Origin: JAUIET01 sp039111475 | GTDB lineage: Bacteria > Pseudomonadota > Gammaproteobacteria > Pseudomonadales > JAUIET01 | NCBI GenBank assembly: GCA_039111475.1 | Contig: JBCCIP010000009.1 | Coordinates: 1-64,000 of the forward strand | DNA length: 64,000 bases | Direction: 5' to 3' | In this document: piece after piece, positions 26,556 to 34,462 of the stretch | How positions within the stretch are numbered: the first letter of the stretch is position 1 | How the letters are laid out: the number at the start of each line of letters is the position of its first letter | Position numbers and translations under genes: made by a program | Notes under the pieces: generated by a model | The model's input: the letters and a program-made list of their open reading frames with translations, nothing else | The model's database searches: none | What the model was told of the DNA's origin: nothing

Positions 26556-26936
26556 CTATGCACCGCATCCTTTCTTAATCAATACATACAGTAATGGCTC
26601 GACCGGGTAATCGGGGTGTCTTTCAAACCAGGTCTCAATTTTCGCCCACTTGTTTTTAGCATCAGCCTTAAAATACCAGTCATAAATACAATTCATTCCT
26701 GTTTTATCTGGCTTTTCACGCAAATATCGTGCATGAGCATAAGCACCGACAGCTCCGGAAACGAAAGCGGCCTGTTCCCGACCACTGAAATTATCCAAAA
26801 ATTCCTTGGCCGTTAGAGCTTTCGCCTCCTTGGGTTTTAAGGCCAAAACAGCCCCTACAACCACTACACCGATCAAGATTAATTTTGCAGGAAATTTGTT
26901 AATAACCTCTGAATATCTTGAATATTTTTCTAACAT
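26556..26936 (-). CDS. Small membrane or exported protein of the backbone, unknown
   Basis: The 126-residue protein starts at ATG 26936 (MLEKYSRYSEV). It has one membrane helix at about 16-34 (AKLILIGVVVVGAVLALK), then a soluble part with two Cys. The end HPDYPVEPLLYVLIKKGCG is faintly like the Rap1a/Tai immunity fold (a His-Pro before a terminal Cys helix). An earlier TTG start (26987) overlaps the likely -10 and was rejected. It is co-transcribed with the coiled-coil gene. Confidence 0.6.
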   Translation of the reverse strand: MLEKYSRYSEVINKFPAKLILIGVVVVGAVLALKPKEAKALTAKEFLDNFSGREQAAFVSGAVGAYAHARYLREKPDKTGMNCIYDWYFKADAKNKWAKIETWFERHPDYPVEPLLYVLIKKGCGA

Positions 26937-27126
26937 TATCGATCGTTTGCGCGTAAGTTTGTTTTGGATACACGCAATTTGATACAATTATAAAACAGGA
27001 AAGGAAAATCAATGACTTACCAATTGGCGGCGCAATGATTGCAAGGCCAATTCGTATCGACGCAGAGGGGATCAATTTTGTTGATCACACAGCCCTCCCA
27101 CTCGACTAGTAAGGCACTGATATACA
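26937..27126. promoter_or_regulatory. Divergent spacer upstream of the small resolvase
   Basis: On the minus strand TATAAT (positions 26987-26992) is a consensus -10 element some 50 bases before the ATG at 26936; no good -35 is seen at the right distance. The spacer also holds the start region of the resolvase gene on the plus strand. Such spacers often contain the resolvase binding sites, but no clear repeat was found. Confidence 0.35.
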
Positions 27127-27678
27127 ATGAAAATAGGATATTTACGCGTCAGCACAGAAGAACAAAATGAGAACCGGCAAATCGATGCGCTCTTACCGAT
27201 TTGCGATGAAATCCATATTGAAAAGCTCTCCGCAACGGCCAAATCAAGGCCAATATTCGAAACTGTACTAAAGAAACTCAATCGCGGAGACTCCCTGATA
27301 GTATGGAGTCTTGACCGCGCGTTTCGGTCAGTAAAGGACGCACTTCATCACGTTGACCTGCTTAAAGAGAGGGGCATCAGTTTTCAGATCATCAGCCTCG
27401 GCGTTGATACCGCGACTGCAGATGGCAGACTTGCCTTTACGGTGGTTGCCGCTGTTGCCGAGCACGAGAGCAATCGGCTTTCAGAGAGAACAAAACAGGG
27501 CTTGGCAGCAGCTCGCAAGCGTGGCAAAAAATTGGGTGCCAAACGCAAGTTAAGCGATCGGCAAATACGGCGGGCCATAAAACGCCTTGAGGCGGGCGAA
27601 AAAATCAAGCATGTCGCTTATGACTATAAGGTTCATCCGTGGACACTGACGCGAAACATTAATCGAATTATCCAATAG
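27127..27678 (+). CDS. Small serine recombinase (resolvase/invertase)
   Basis: The 183-residue protein has the serine-recombinase catalytic start KIGYLRVST with Ser9, the SLDRAFRS region, and VVAAVAEHESNRLSERTKQG leading to the long E helix. A C-terminal HTH is present (KHVAYDYKVHPWTLTRNINR). The size fits the Tn3-type resolvase and DNA invertase group. It may resolve dimers of the excised element or invert a segment; no partner site is apparent. It is divergent from the 26556-26936 gene. Confidence 0.93.
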   Translation: MKIGYLRVSTEEQNENRQIDALLPICDEIHIEKLSATAKSRPIFETVLKKLNRGDSLIVWSLDRAFRSVKDALHHVDLLKERGISFQIISLGVDTATADGRLAFTVVAAVAEHESNRLSERTKQGLAAARKRGKKLGAKRKLSDRQIRRAIKRLEAGEKIKHVAYDYKVHPWTLTRNINRIIQ

Positions 27679-27730
27679 TCGGACTGTTGAATCTGCTTGA
27701 CAATAGTTCACATATTTGGTAACTTAATAT

Positions 27731-28060
27731 ATGACTTGGCGCATTACGTTCTACAACGAAAAGGTTGAGCGCGATACCCTGGCTTTGCCCAAGGGTATAT
27801 TGGCGAACTTCTTGCGGACGGCCGAACTCATTGAAGAATTCGGGCCGGATTTGGGTCGTCCTCATACCGCGCCGCTTGGGCAGGGACTCTTTGAAATCCG
27901 CGCCAAAGGAAAAGAAGGCATTTCGCGTTCGGTTTTTTGCACGGTAAGAGACCAAGAGATTGTTGTTCTCATCACTGTGGTGAAAAAAGATAACAAGATA
28001 CCCAGGCGCCATATGGACACGGCGCGCAAACGAATGAAGGAGGTCCAGGAAAATGGCTAA
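27731..28060 (+). CDS. higB: RelE/HigB-like toxin
   Basis: The 109-residue protein is of the RelE/ParE superfamily, phage-Gp49/HigB type: MTWRITFYNEKVERD, then GLFEIRAKGKEGISRSVF and VVLITVVKKDNKIPR with the Lys/Arg-rich end. These toxins cleave mRNA on the ribosome. The toxin gene comes first and overlaps its antitoxin gene by 8 bases, the usual order for HigBA. Confidence 0.9.
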   Translation: MTWRITFYNEKVERDTLALPKGILANFLRTAELIEEFGPDLGRPHTAPLGQGLFEIRAKGKEGISRSVFCTVRDQEIVVLITVVKKDNKIPRRHMDTARKRMKEVQENG

Positions 28061-28355
28061 AGAAAAGAGACCGACATTCGCAGGCTTTAAGAAAAAGGCG
28101 CTTAAAGATTCCGGCGTAAAGAAAAAATATGATGAGCTGTCATCCGTTTACGAGATGAAACGGAACCTTATTGCCATGCGCAAAGCAAAAGGCAAAACGC
28201 AGCAGCAAATGGCCGAGCTTTTAGGCACCAAGAAAAGCAGCATCTCGCGTCTTGAGAGTTTGTCTGCAGAAAACTCTCCGAGCATTGCGACCATTGAAGA
28301 TTATGCTCGTGTGCTTGGCTATTCCGTTCGAGTTGAATTTGAGCCGCGCGTGTAA
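28053..28355 (+). CDS. higA: HigA-like XRE antitoxin
   Basis: The 100-residue protein has a C-terminal XRE helix-turn-helix (KTQQQMAELLGTKKSSISRL) and a basic N-terminus. It overlaps the upstream toxin gene by 8 bases. It neutralises HigB and represses the operon. The pair probably stabilises the element. Confidence 0.92.
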   Translation: MAKEKRPTFAGFKKKALKDSGVKKKYDELSSVYEMKRNLIAMRKAKGKTQQQMAELLGTKKSSISRLESLSAENSPSIATIEDYARVLGYSVRVEFEPRV

Positions 28356-28449
28356 GTAGATAAAGCCCTGACTGAAATCAAATTTGATGGTGAGCGTTGC
28401 AATAATTGATGAGCAGTAACAAACGATTGAACATCATATGTCCGTTATT

Positions 28450-29265
28450 TCAATACTCAGCTTCTTCTGCGATACAGTCGTCATCATAGGACAAGAGTGT
28501 ATAGGTATAGCCGTCGTTGAGGAGGATGGTACAGGAATAAACTGATTCAAGCGTTATTCCTTTTGAACAAGGATTTACCCAATCCGATGCATCAACGGTA
28601 TCAAAATCTGATGGGAAGGCATCTTCATTGACATCCACTGCGACCGACTTCTGATCATGCGACAGCGGAGATTTCTCTATAAAAAAATCAAAGTTGTCCG
28701 AGACCACAAAACGCCTGAATTTCCCGTTATGGTGTATCACCATAGCGCTCGGCCCTTTCTCTAAGAAACTCAACCGACGATAGACAGCTTCGAGCGACGC
28801 GCCGCATAGCTCTGAGATACTGTGAATGTTCGTCCAGTTTATTTCGAAGTCGCTCTGCTTTTTTAGGAGTGAGCGTGGCATTAAGAGACCGGAAGCAAAT
28901 CCGTTGGCCTGCCGCTCAATCGGGTCGTTAAACGGGTTGGATAGTTCCCTGCTACCACATTCAAATTTCATTTTGAGCTGCGGTATGATGTGCATAGAGA
29001 CATGGCCAATTTCGTGGGCGGCGGTGAACTTTGATCTTCCTGGATCAGGAATATTGGCATTTAGGTAAATAAGAGCGCCTTTGTCGTTACCGACAGCTTT
29101 GCCTAGTATTTTATCGGAATCAAAATGCTGCTCTTCCATCACGACGCTAAAGTCATCACAGTTGATGGCACTTACTATTGCTTTTGGACGAATGGGGAGG
29201 CTATCGAAACCTAGATCTTCCAACAAATTTTCTGCTTCTGTTGCTCCTTTCTGCTCCTCGATCAT
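28450..29265 (-). CDS. capP: ImmA/IrrE-family zinc metallopeptidase, CapP-like CBASS regulator
   Basis: The 271-residue protein has the gluzincin motif His84-Glu85-x-x-His88 (AAHEIGHVSM), with a later Glu in ERQANGFASGLLMP as third ligand. A C-terminal domain of about 110 residues may sense a signal. It overlaps the HTH gene by ATGA. ImmA/IrrE peptidases cleave a partner XRE repressor. In CBASS loci such pairs (CapH repressor, CapP peptidase) are known to switch on the operon after DNA damage. The position beside and divergent from the CBASS genes supports this name. The assignment rests on motif and context. Confidence 0.85.
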   Translation of the reverse strand: MIEEQKGATEAENLLEDLGFDSLPIRPKAIVSAINCDDFSVVMEEQHFDSDKILGKAVGNDKGALIYLNANIPDPGRSKFTAAHEIGHVSMHIIPQLKMKFECGSRELSNPFNDPIERQANGFASGLLMPRSLLKKQSDFEINWTNIHSISELCGASLEAVYRRLSFLEKGPSAMVIHHNGKFRRFVVSDNFDFFIEKSPLSHDQKSVAVDVNEDAFPSDFDTVDASDWVNPCSKGITLESVYSCTILLNDGYTYTLLSYDDDCIAEEAEY

Positions 29266-29621
29266 TTATCCGTTATGTCCTTTAATCGCTCTGCCATCCC
29301 GCGAAGCATTTTTTGATCACCTTCCGAAAGGTCTTCTAATATATCCCAGCGACGATAAAATTCCCGGCTTTTTTTGTCGATTTCTGATCGCGGGGTAGGC
29401 ACTTCACCCGTCAGCTCGAATGGTTGAACATTAAGAGCTGAAGCCAACTTCTTAAGAACCACAAATGTTGGCAGTCGCTTGTCGCCTTTTTCAATTTGGC
29501 TCAATGCAGCTGGTGTGATACCTGCTTTTGTAGCCAGTGTGGACTGATTCCAGCCCTTCTTCTCACGCAATTCTTTAATATTCTTACTAATTATTCGGGC
29601 TTGCTTGGCCTTGTCAGACAT
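29262..29621 (-). CDS. capH: XRE-family repressor, CapH-like CBASS regulator
   Basis: The 119-residue protein has an N-terminal XRE HTH (NQSTLATKAGITPAALSQIE) and an acidic-basic C-terminal helix for dimerisation and interaction. The start at 29621 has AGGAG seven bases upstream; a longer frame lacks a ribosome site. Two matched inverted repeats with TTAA arms lie immediately upstream, between this gene and the CBASS operon, and are its probable operators. Cleavage by the adjacent metallopeptidase would relieve repression (known for CapH/CapP, inferred here). Confidence 0.87.
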   Translation of the reverse strand: MSDKAKQARIISKNIKELREKKGWNQSTLATKAGITPAALSQIEKGDKRLPTFVVLKKLASALNVQPFELTGEVPTPRSEIDKKSREFYRRWDILEDLSEGDQKMLRGMAERLKDITDK

Positions 29622-29633
29622 ACTTTTAACTCC

Positions 29634-29653
29634 TGTTAAAAAAAATATTAACA
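29634..29653. promoter_or_regulatory. Operator 1: TGTTAA-N8-TTAACA
   Basis: A perfect inverted repeat with 6-base arms (29634-29639 and 29648-29653) and an 8-base AT spacer lies 12 bases upstream of the capH-like ATG, overlapping its ribosome site. Same arm core and same spacer as operator 2. Probable binding site of the XRE repressor for autoregulation. Confidence 0.7.
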
Positions 29654-29695
29654 TGGGTTGACAGGTTGTACCAGGCAATTCATCATGTTAACTGT

Positions 29696-29715
29696 CGTTA
29701 AATTATTTTTTAACG
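29696..29715. promoter_or_regulatory. Operator 2: CGTTAA-N8-TTAACG
   Basis: A perfect inverted repeat with arms 29696-29701 and 29710-29715 and the same 8-base spacing as operator 1. It sits just before a candidate -10 (TATAAA, 29720-29725) for the plus-strand CBASS operon, so a bound repressor would block RNA polymerase. A further half-site GTTAAC lies at 29687-29692. Confidence 0.7.
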
Positions 29716-29751
29716 AAGGTATAAATTCTTGTATTTAGGAGGTGAATTGCT

Positions 29752-29925
29752 ATGGCCACAAACCCACCAGCTGGTGATGGACATCGAAAAGGCGCAGTGC
29801 GTAATCGATCCCAAACGAAGACCCCTTCCGGCAACTATGTGAAACGCAATACTCGTACAGGTCGATTTATGGACGTCAAAACGTCGGACAAGAAGCCTTT
29901 CAAGGGCGTACGAAAGGAAAAATAG
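29752..29925 (+). CDS. 57-residue basic protein leading the CBASS operon
   Basis: A short gene with a very strong ribosome site (AGGAGGTG at 29738-29745) and ATG at 29752 ends in TAG two bases before the next start. The product begins MATNPPAGDGHRKGAVRNRS and ends with DKKPFKGVRKEK. It is basic, Gly/Lys/Arg rich and probably disordered. I recall similar small proteins from defence loci but know of no function. Tight linkage makes it part of the CBASS transcription unit. It could be a regulator, a target for the E2-like protein, or a DNA/RNA-binding accessory. Confidence 0.8.
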   Translation: MATNPPAGDGHRKGAVRNRSQTKTPSGNYVKRNTRTGRFMDVKTSDKKPFKGVRKEK

Positions 29926-29927
29926 TC

Positions 29928-31076
29928 TTGGTCGCGGAAGTAAAAAGAGGAGTCCCACCTAGTGTGCAGCGCGAGCTTTGGGCTCGTGCTGCCGGCCGCT
30001 GCCAATTCAATGGCTGCAACAGACTCCTATTCAAATCCTCAGTTACCCAAGAAAGTGTTAATGCAGCGCAACAAGCACATATCTGGTCCTTTTCCGAAAA
30101 GGGGCCACGAGGATGGGGACCATTTCGCCATTATCTCAATCGCATCAACGATATCAGCAACCTCATGCTTATGTGTCATGAATGTCACAAGAAGATTGAT
30201 CAACACGAGGATGGCGGACGTTATACAGCCGATTTACTCATCGAATGGAAGGCGGATCATGAGCGCCGAATAGAAATCGTCACCGGCATTGAGCCAACCA
30301 AGAAATCGCACGTTATTTTGTATGGCGCAAATATTGGAACGGAAAAATCACCAATTGCATTCCATGAATGCGTTCAAGCGATGTTTCCGGATTGGTACCC
30401 AGCAATCGAACGCCCCATCATCTTATCAATGCAGTCTGAGTTGAAAGACAAACAACCTGAATACTGGCGGGCGGAAGAGCTGCAGCTAGTCCAAAAATAC
30501 GAACGAGAAATCTTGAGTCTCATCGAACATGACGACTGCAAACATTTTTCTGTCTTTGCCCTGGCACCACAACCACTCCTAATCAAGCTTGGCGTATTAC
30601 TTACCGATAAGATTTCAGTCGAGACTTACCAGCCACATCGCGAACCAAAGAGCTGGGCATGGCAACCCGAAACAGATGTTCCAGCTTTCCTCATTAACCG
30701 GCCAGAGGACATTTCAAAACCTCCCGCCCTGGTGTTCTCCTTAAGTGACCATGTAGATCATGATCGTATAGAGCGTGTTCTTGATCGAAATGTCAGTATC
30801 TGGGAAGTCACTCTAGAAAGCCCGCACAACGACTTTTTGCAATCTCATCGCCAGCTTGAAATGTTCAGGCAGATTGTTCGCACGATAATGGTAGAAATTA
30901 AAGAAAAACATGGTAACCAATCGCCATTAAATGTTTTTCCAGTGATGCCTGTAGCATGTGCGATTGAGTTGGGAAGGGCGAGAATGCCGAAAGCCGAAAT
31001 GTCTTGGGTGCTCTTTGATCATGATTACAACACCCAAGAGTTTCACCAAACTATTGAAATACGAGGTAACAAATGA
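29928..31076 (+). CDS. cap5: Cap5-like HNH-SAVED CBASS effector nuclease
   Basis: The 382-residue protein has an N-terminal HNH nuclease domain (residues about 15-95: Cys25, Cys30, His51 in QQAHIWS, Asn78, then LMCHECHKKID). A C-terminal SAVED domain follows (about 130-380: FSVFALAPQPLLIKLG, HREPKSWAW, VFSLSDHVDHDRIERV). SAVED binds the cyclic nucleotide made by the CD-NTase and causes the HNH domain to degrade DNA. The start is a TTG two bases after the small leader gene, with AGGAAA at a suitable distance; no ATG is available nearby. It overlaps the CD-NTase gene (ATGA). Confidence 0.93.
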   Translation: MVAEVKRGVPPSVQRELWARAAGRCQFNGCNRLLFKSSVTQESVNAAQQAHIWSFSEKGPRGWGPFRHYLNRINDISNLMLMCHECHKKIDQHEDGGRYTADLLIEWKADHERRIEIVTGIEPTKKSHVILYGANIGTEKSPIAFHECVQAMFPDWYPAIERPIILSMQSELKDKQPEYWRAEELQLVQKYEREILSLIEHDDCKHFSVFALAPQPLLIKLGVLLTDKISVETYQPHREPKSWAWQPETDVPAFLINRPEDISKPPALVFSLSDHVDHDRIERVLDRNVSIWEVTLESPHNDFLQSHRQLEMFRQIVRTIMVEIKEKHGNQSPLNVFPVMPVACAIELGRARMPKAEMSWVLFDHDYNTQEFHQTIEIRGNK

Positions 31077-32254
31077 ATGACGATATTGCCGAGCAATTGC
31101 TAACTAAATTGCTGGAAGAAATACAGCTCCCCGAGAGTGCCTATGAAACGGCGATCAAGCGCTACACGAATATTGGGCAGTGGTACCACCGGCCAGAATC
31201 GGCCTGTGCGCATTATGGCCCTGAAATATTTTCTCAAGGGTCATTCCGGCTGGGTACAGCAAACAATGGACAGCAATATGACTTGGATCTCGGGTGTAAG
31301 CTGAGCATTGGATTGAAAAAGTCGTCACTTTCCCAGAAGGACTTGAAGAAGATTGTTGGCGAAGAACTTGAGAGTTATAGGGTCGCGCACGGCGTCAAAG
31401 AAGAACTTGATGAAAAACGTAGATGCTGGCGTCTGATTTATGCGGATGGTTTCACTTTTCACATCGATGTAGTTCCCTGCATTCCAGAAGACGATGAAGG
31501 CAAATTAGTTCTGAAATCGCGCATGGTGGAACGCTCAAACCTCGAAGAAGAATTGGCAGGCAGTGTCTCCGATCTCGCGGTTTTCATTACTGACAACCAA
31601 AACCCTCAATATTATGAGATTTCATCTAATTGGCTTATCAGCAACCCTCAAGGATATGCCCAATGGTTTGAATCAAGAATGAGGCTAGGCGGATCGTTTT
31701 TAGAAAAACGTGCTGCAGATATCGGCGCTAGTATCGAGCATGTGCCGGTATTTCGATGGAAGACGCCCCTGCAGGGCACAATTCAGCTACTCAAACATCA
31801 CCGTGATGTTATGTTTGAAAACGATCCTGATTCCCAGCCCATATCCGTGATCATCACCACCTTGGCGGCACGAGCGTACAATGGCGAATCAGATTTGGCA
31901 TCAGCAATTACGAACATTCTGAATAAAATCGAGAATCTCGTATCACCGGCGACACCGCGCGTGCCGAACCCCGTTAATCCAGCTGAGGATTTTGCGGATA
32001 AATGGGGTTTGCACGATCATGCACATCTCAATCTGGAAGCTAACTTTCGACGATGGGCTATGCAAGCAAGGTCAGATTTCGCAGCTATATGCAATCATGA
32101 AAACGCTGAACGCGTTTTAGAAGCTGCCCAAAATGGCCTTAATACCAAGTTGGATAAAAGCCATGTTGAGCGAATGCTCGGTCACTCTCCTGCTGTTGTT
32201 TCTGGCGCTACAACGACTATCAAGAAGTCTGACCCCAAGCCATGGCGCAAGTAA
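31073..32254 (+). CDS. CBASS cyclic-nucleotide synthase (CD-NTase)
   Basis: The 393-residue protein has the nucleotidyltransferase signature Gly56-Ser57 (SQGSFRLGT), Asp70-x-Asp72 (QYDLDLG) and Asp132 (FHIDVVPC), the metal-binding triad of CD-NTases, followed by the OAS1-like helical core. Pairing with an HNH-SAVED effector and an E2-like protein suggests clade G or a related clade. On infection it would make a cyclic di- or trinucleotide that activates Cap5. The C-terminus (SDPKPWRK) is flexible and Lys-ended; whether it is processed or conjugated by the E2-like protein is open. Confidence 0.93.
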   Translation: MNDDIAEQLLTKLLEEIQLPESAYETAIKRYTNIGQWYHRPESACAHYGPEIFSQGSFRLGTANNGQQYDLDLGCKLSIGLKKSSLSQKDLKKIVGEELESYRVAHGVKEELDEKRRCWRLIYADGFTFHIDVVPCIPEDDEGKLVLKSRMVERSNLEEELAGSVSDLAVFITDNQNPQYYEISSNWLISNPQGYAQWFESRMRLGGSFLEKRAADIGASIEHVPVFRWKTPLQGTIQLLKHHRDVMFENDPDSQPISVIITTLAARAYNGESDLASAITNILNKIENLVSPATPRVPNPVNPAEDFADKWGLHDHAHLNLEANFRRWAMQARSDFAAICNHENAERVLEAAQNGLNTKLDKSHVERMLGHSPAVVSGATTTIKKSDPKPWRK

Positions 32255-32257
32255 CTA

Positions 32258-32950
32258 ATGCTATGGGCATCTACGCTACAACTGGAGGACTTTCTTAGCC
32301 GTAACCCGTCACTACGGATATCTAATTTTGAATCTAACATCATCGAGCTGGAGGGTGGCTATTATCTTGATGCCCAAATGGAAGGCTTCGAGCACATCTG
32401 TGACGACTTCGAGTTAAGAATAAGATTTTCCCGTAGGTACCCCAGTGAGTTACCAAAAGTCTTCGAGACAGCGGGCAAAATACCACGGAACGCGGACCAC
32501 CACGTCAACGGCGATGGCTCCCTATGCTTAGGTTCCGACATCAAATTGAAATCCATCCTGATCAAAGATCATCGTGTATGCGCGTTCGGATCACAAATCC
32601 TCGACCCTTTTCTTTATTCCCTGAGCTACAAGATTCGTCATGGAGTATTTCCTTACGGTGAACTGGCACACGGTGAAGATGGATTAATTGAGGATTACGA
32701 GAATCTCTTTGGTGTTAACGGAAAGTCAGCGGTCCTAGGAGTAATTTCTGCGCTAGGAGCGCGAAAACGTGTGGCTAATAAAATGCGATGTCCGTGCGGA
32801 TGTCATCAGCGTCTCGGTCGTTGCGATTTTCGCTTCCACATCGCGCAATGGCGTGATCTTGGCCGGAGAAGATGGTTTAGGCAGCATCTAGAACATTTTC
32901 AACCCATCGAAAGGCCACTGAAGAAGCGCAAAAAATCAAATTCAAGCTAA
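32258..32950 (+). CDS. E2-like (ubiquitin-conjugating-like) CBASS accessory protein
   Basis: The 230-residue protein has an N-terminal E2-like fold (FELRIRFSRRYPSELPKVFE, then HHVNGDGSLCLGSD) with candidate catalytic Cys90, matching the stand-alone E2 of short type II CBASS that modifies the CD-NTase. After the E2 part comes RCPCGCHQRLGRC, a tight Cys/His cluster like a SEC-C zinc motif, and a basic tail. There is no E1 or JAB gene next to it. The start ATG lies three bases after the CD-NTase stop. Confidence 0.85.
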   Translation: MLWASTLQLEDFLSRNPSLRISNFESNIIELEGGYYLDAQMEGFEHICDDFELRIRFSRRYPSELPKVFETAGKIPRNADHHVNGDGSLCLGSDIKLKSILIKDHRVCAFGSQILDPFLYSLSYKIRHGVFPYGELAHGEDGLIEDYENLFGVNGKSAVLGVISALGARKRVANKMRCPCGCHQRLGRCDFRFHIAQWRDLGRRRWFRQHLEHFQPIERPLKKRKKSNSS

Positions 32951-33088
32951 AACCGTTGGTCCCAATACAATGAACTTCCGTTCGCGACAGAGAGTCCTAA
33001 CTGACTGACTATATTGAATCGACACTTCATCAAAATACTGTTGCAGTTTTTACTACACGCCATTACACCTATCTTTGAAAGGTACGTA

Positions 33089-33277
33089 ATGGATCAAGAA
33101 GAAAAAAAGAATGATGACAACACAGGAGGCTCAGACCGTCCATCACTGGAAAAGTCCGCTAGCAAAGTGGCCTGGACCGATTCAACTGGTAAAAAGTTTG
33201 TTGAACCCCAAAAGCGCTCAACAGGTAAAACCGGAAAGCGTTTTGATTTAAAGCGATTGCTCAAACTAGATCGCTAG
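33089..33277 (+). CDS. Small charged protein, unknown
   Basis: The 62-residue protein starts at ATG 33089 with GAAAGG upstream. It has an acidic start (MDQEEKKNDDNTGG) and a basic end (KTGKRFDLKRLLKLDR). It resembles the 57-residue leader protein of this locus only in size and in the V-x-W-T-x-S-T-G-K style. Its 3' end overlaps the convergent 33266 gene by 12 bases. Possibly the last gene of the defence unit. Confidence 0.5.
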   Translation: MDQEEKKNDDNTGGSDRPSLEKSASKVAWTDSTGKKFVEPQKRSTGKTGKRFDLKRLLKLDR

Positions 33278-34216
33278 CCTTCTCTTTGCTTCTTCTATGG
33301 CAGTATCGCCCGGTGCATATTCGTCCCAATAAGTATTTCTAAGCTTTCTTTTGCCCTTGATGGGATTTCGTTGCAGTGTCCATTGCAGGTCCTGCACTAA
33401 TGCCATCGTCCATGCGTCATTTATATCCCGCCTGGCTCGCTCACGAAAAACTCCCTCCCAGTTTTGATTCTCGAAATACGATTCACCATGTCGCTCTGTC
33501 GCCCAGTGATTCATATTTGCCACAAATGCTATGACAAGATTTATTTCAAGCGCCATCTTCTTGTGGAGCTCCAAATCCCAGATGTTCGGATCGGTACCGT
33601 GTTGCGCGCAATAGGTAAAGATGTAATATAGCTCCAATCCTATTTCTCGAAATACAAAGGCTTCTGCCAAAGACCACTCATAAGTCATGTAATTCATGAG
33701 CAGCCGAAAGCTGATCTCGATATTGTTTCTGAGTCGACCTTCCGGCTCTTCATTGCTTCTGACTTGACTTTTTCTGTTTTCAAATTCATCCCTGTAGGAA
33801 GCAAGTCGGGCTTGTGAATCGGGCGGTGGTCCGAGTAACAACAAAGGGCCTGCATGAAAGAACAAATGCGGGTAGATCAGTGCGTTGCTAACCACATGAT
33901 CCTGAAACGTGTGATAGGTAGTAGCAATAGTCTTCGAACTTATGCCGGTTTTGTTAGCGGTCGCACGAATATCCTCCCCACCAAAAAATGAAACCATGAG
34001 TGTCTCGAAATTGTCGTCAGACAATTTCGTATGCTTGGAGTACTTGTTCTTTAGCTTGTATTTTTTGGCTTTCGCGCCCGGTGCAAGCTTCTTTTTCCAC
34101 TTCGAAAAATTACTGGTCGATAGACTCTTGGCGTTGCAGTACTCAGTCTGTGACATGCCTGATTTTTGCCATGACTTGATGTGTTCAAGCCAATATTCAG
34201 CTCTGCCGGGCGTCAT
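33266..34216 (-). CDS. IS66-TnpA-like HTH fused to an unknown helical domain
   Basis: The 316-residue protein begins with residues about 5-45 (EYWLEHIKSWQKSGMSQTEY, then SNFSKWKKKL), which match the short HTH found in IS66 accessory protein TnpA. A second HTH-like stretch follows (residues 70-95, GEDIRATANKTGISSKTI). The C-terminal 200 residues are helical and aromatic-rich and resemble no transposase. No IS66 tnpB/tnpC genes or inverted repeats accompany it. It is likely a regulator that recruited a transposon HTH. Transcribed toward the CBASS operon. Confidence 0.6.
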   Translation of the reverse strand: MTPGRAEYWLEHIKSWQKSGMSQTEYCNAKSLSTSNFSKWKKKLAPGAKAKKYKLKNKYSKHTKLSDDNFETLMVSFFGGEDIRATANKTGISSKTIATTYHTFQDHVVSNALIYPHLFFHAGPLLLLGPPPDSQARLASYRDEFENRKSQVRSNEEPEGRLRNNIEISFRLLMNYMTYEWSLAEAFVFREIGLELYYIFTYCAQHGTDPNIWDLELHKKMALEINLVIAFVANMNHWATERHGESYFENQNWEGVFRERARRDINDAWTMALVQDLQWTLQRNPIKGKRKLRNTYWDEYAPGDTAIEEAKRRLAI

Positions 34217-34462
34217 AAAACTGTGCTTAATAAGTCAAACTTGCTGGTCTTTATTTCCATTATTTCTTAATAAACTCTATATAAAACAAAGGCATAGACA
34301 CCCACTATAGATAAATATTCTTCCACTTGCGCTTTGATCTTGTCGGACATCGATATTAATTTTCAATCCACGCAGACGCTTATGAACAAGCATCTGCACC
34401 TTGTTAATCAAACCGATACGAATGACAGCAATATGTCTGTCGTTAGTTTAAAGGAAGTCACT

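Noticed and set aside
33266..34216. IS66 insertion sequence
   Set aside because: Only the TnpA-like HTH is recognisable; no tnpB, tnpC or terminal inverted repeats.
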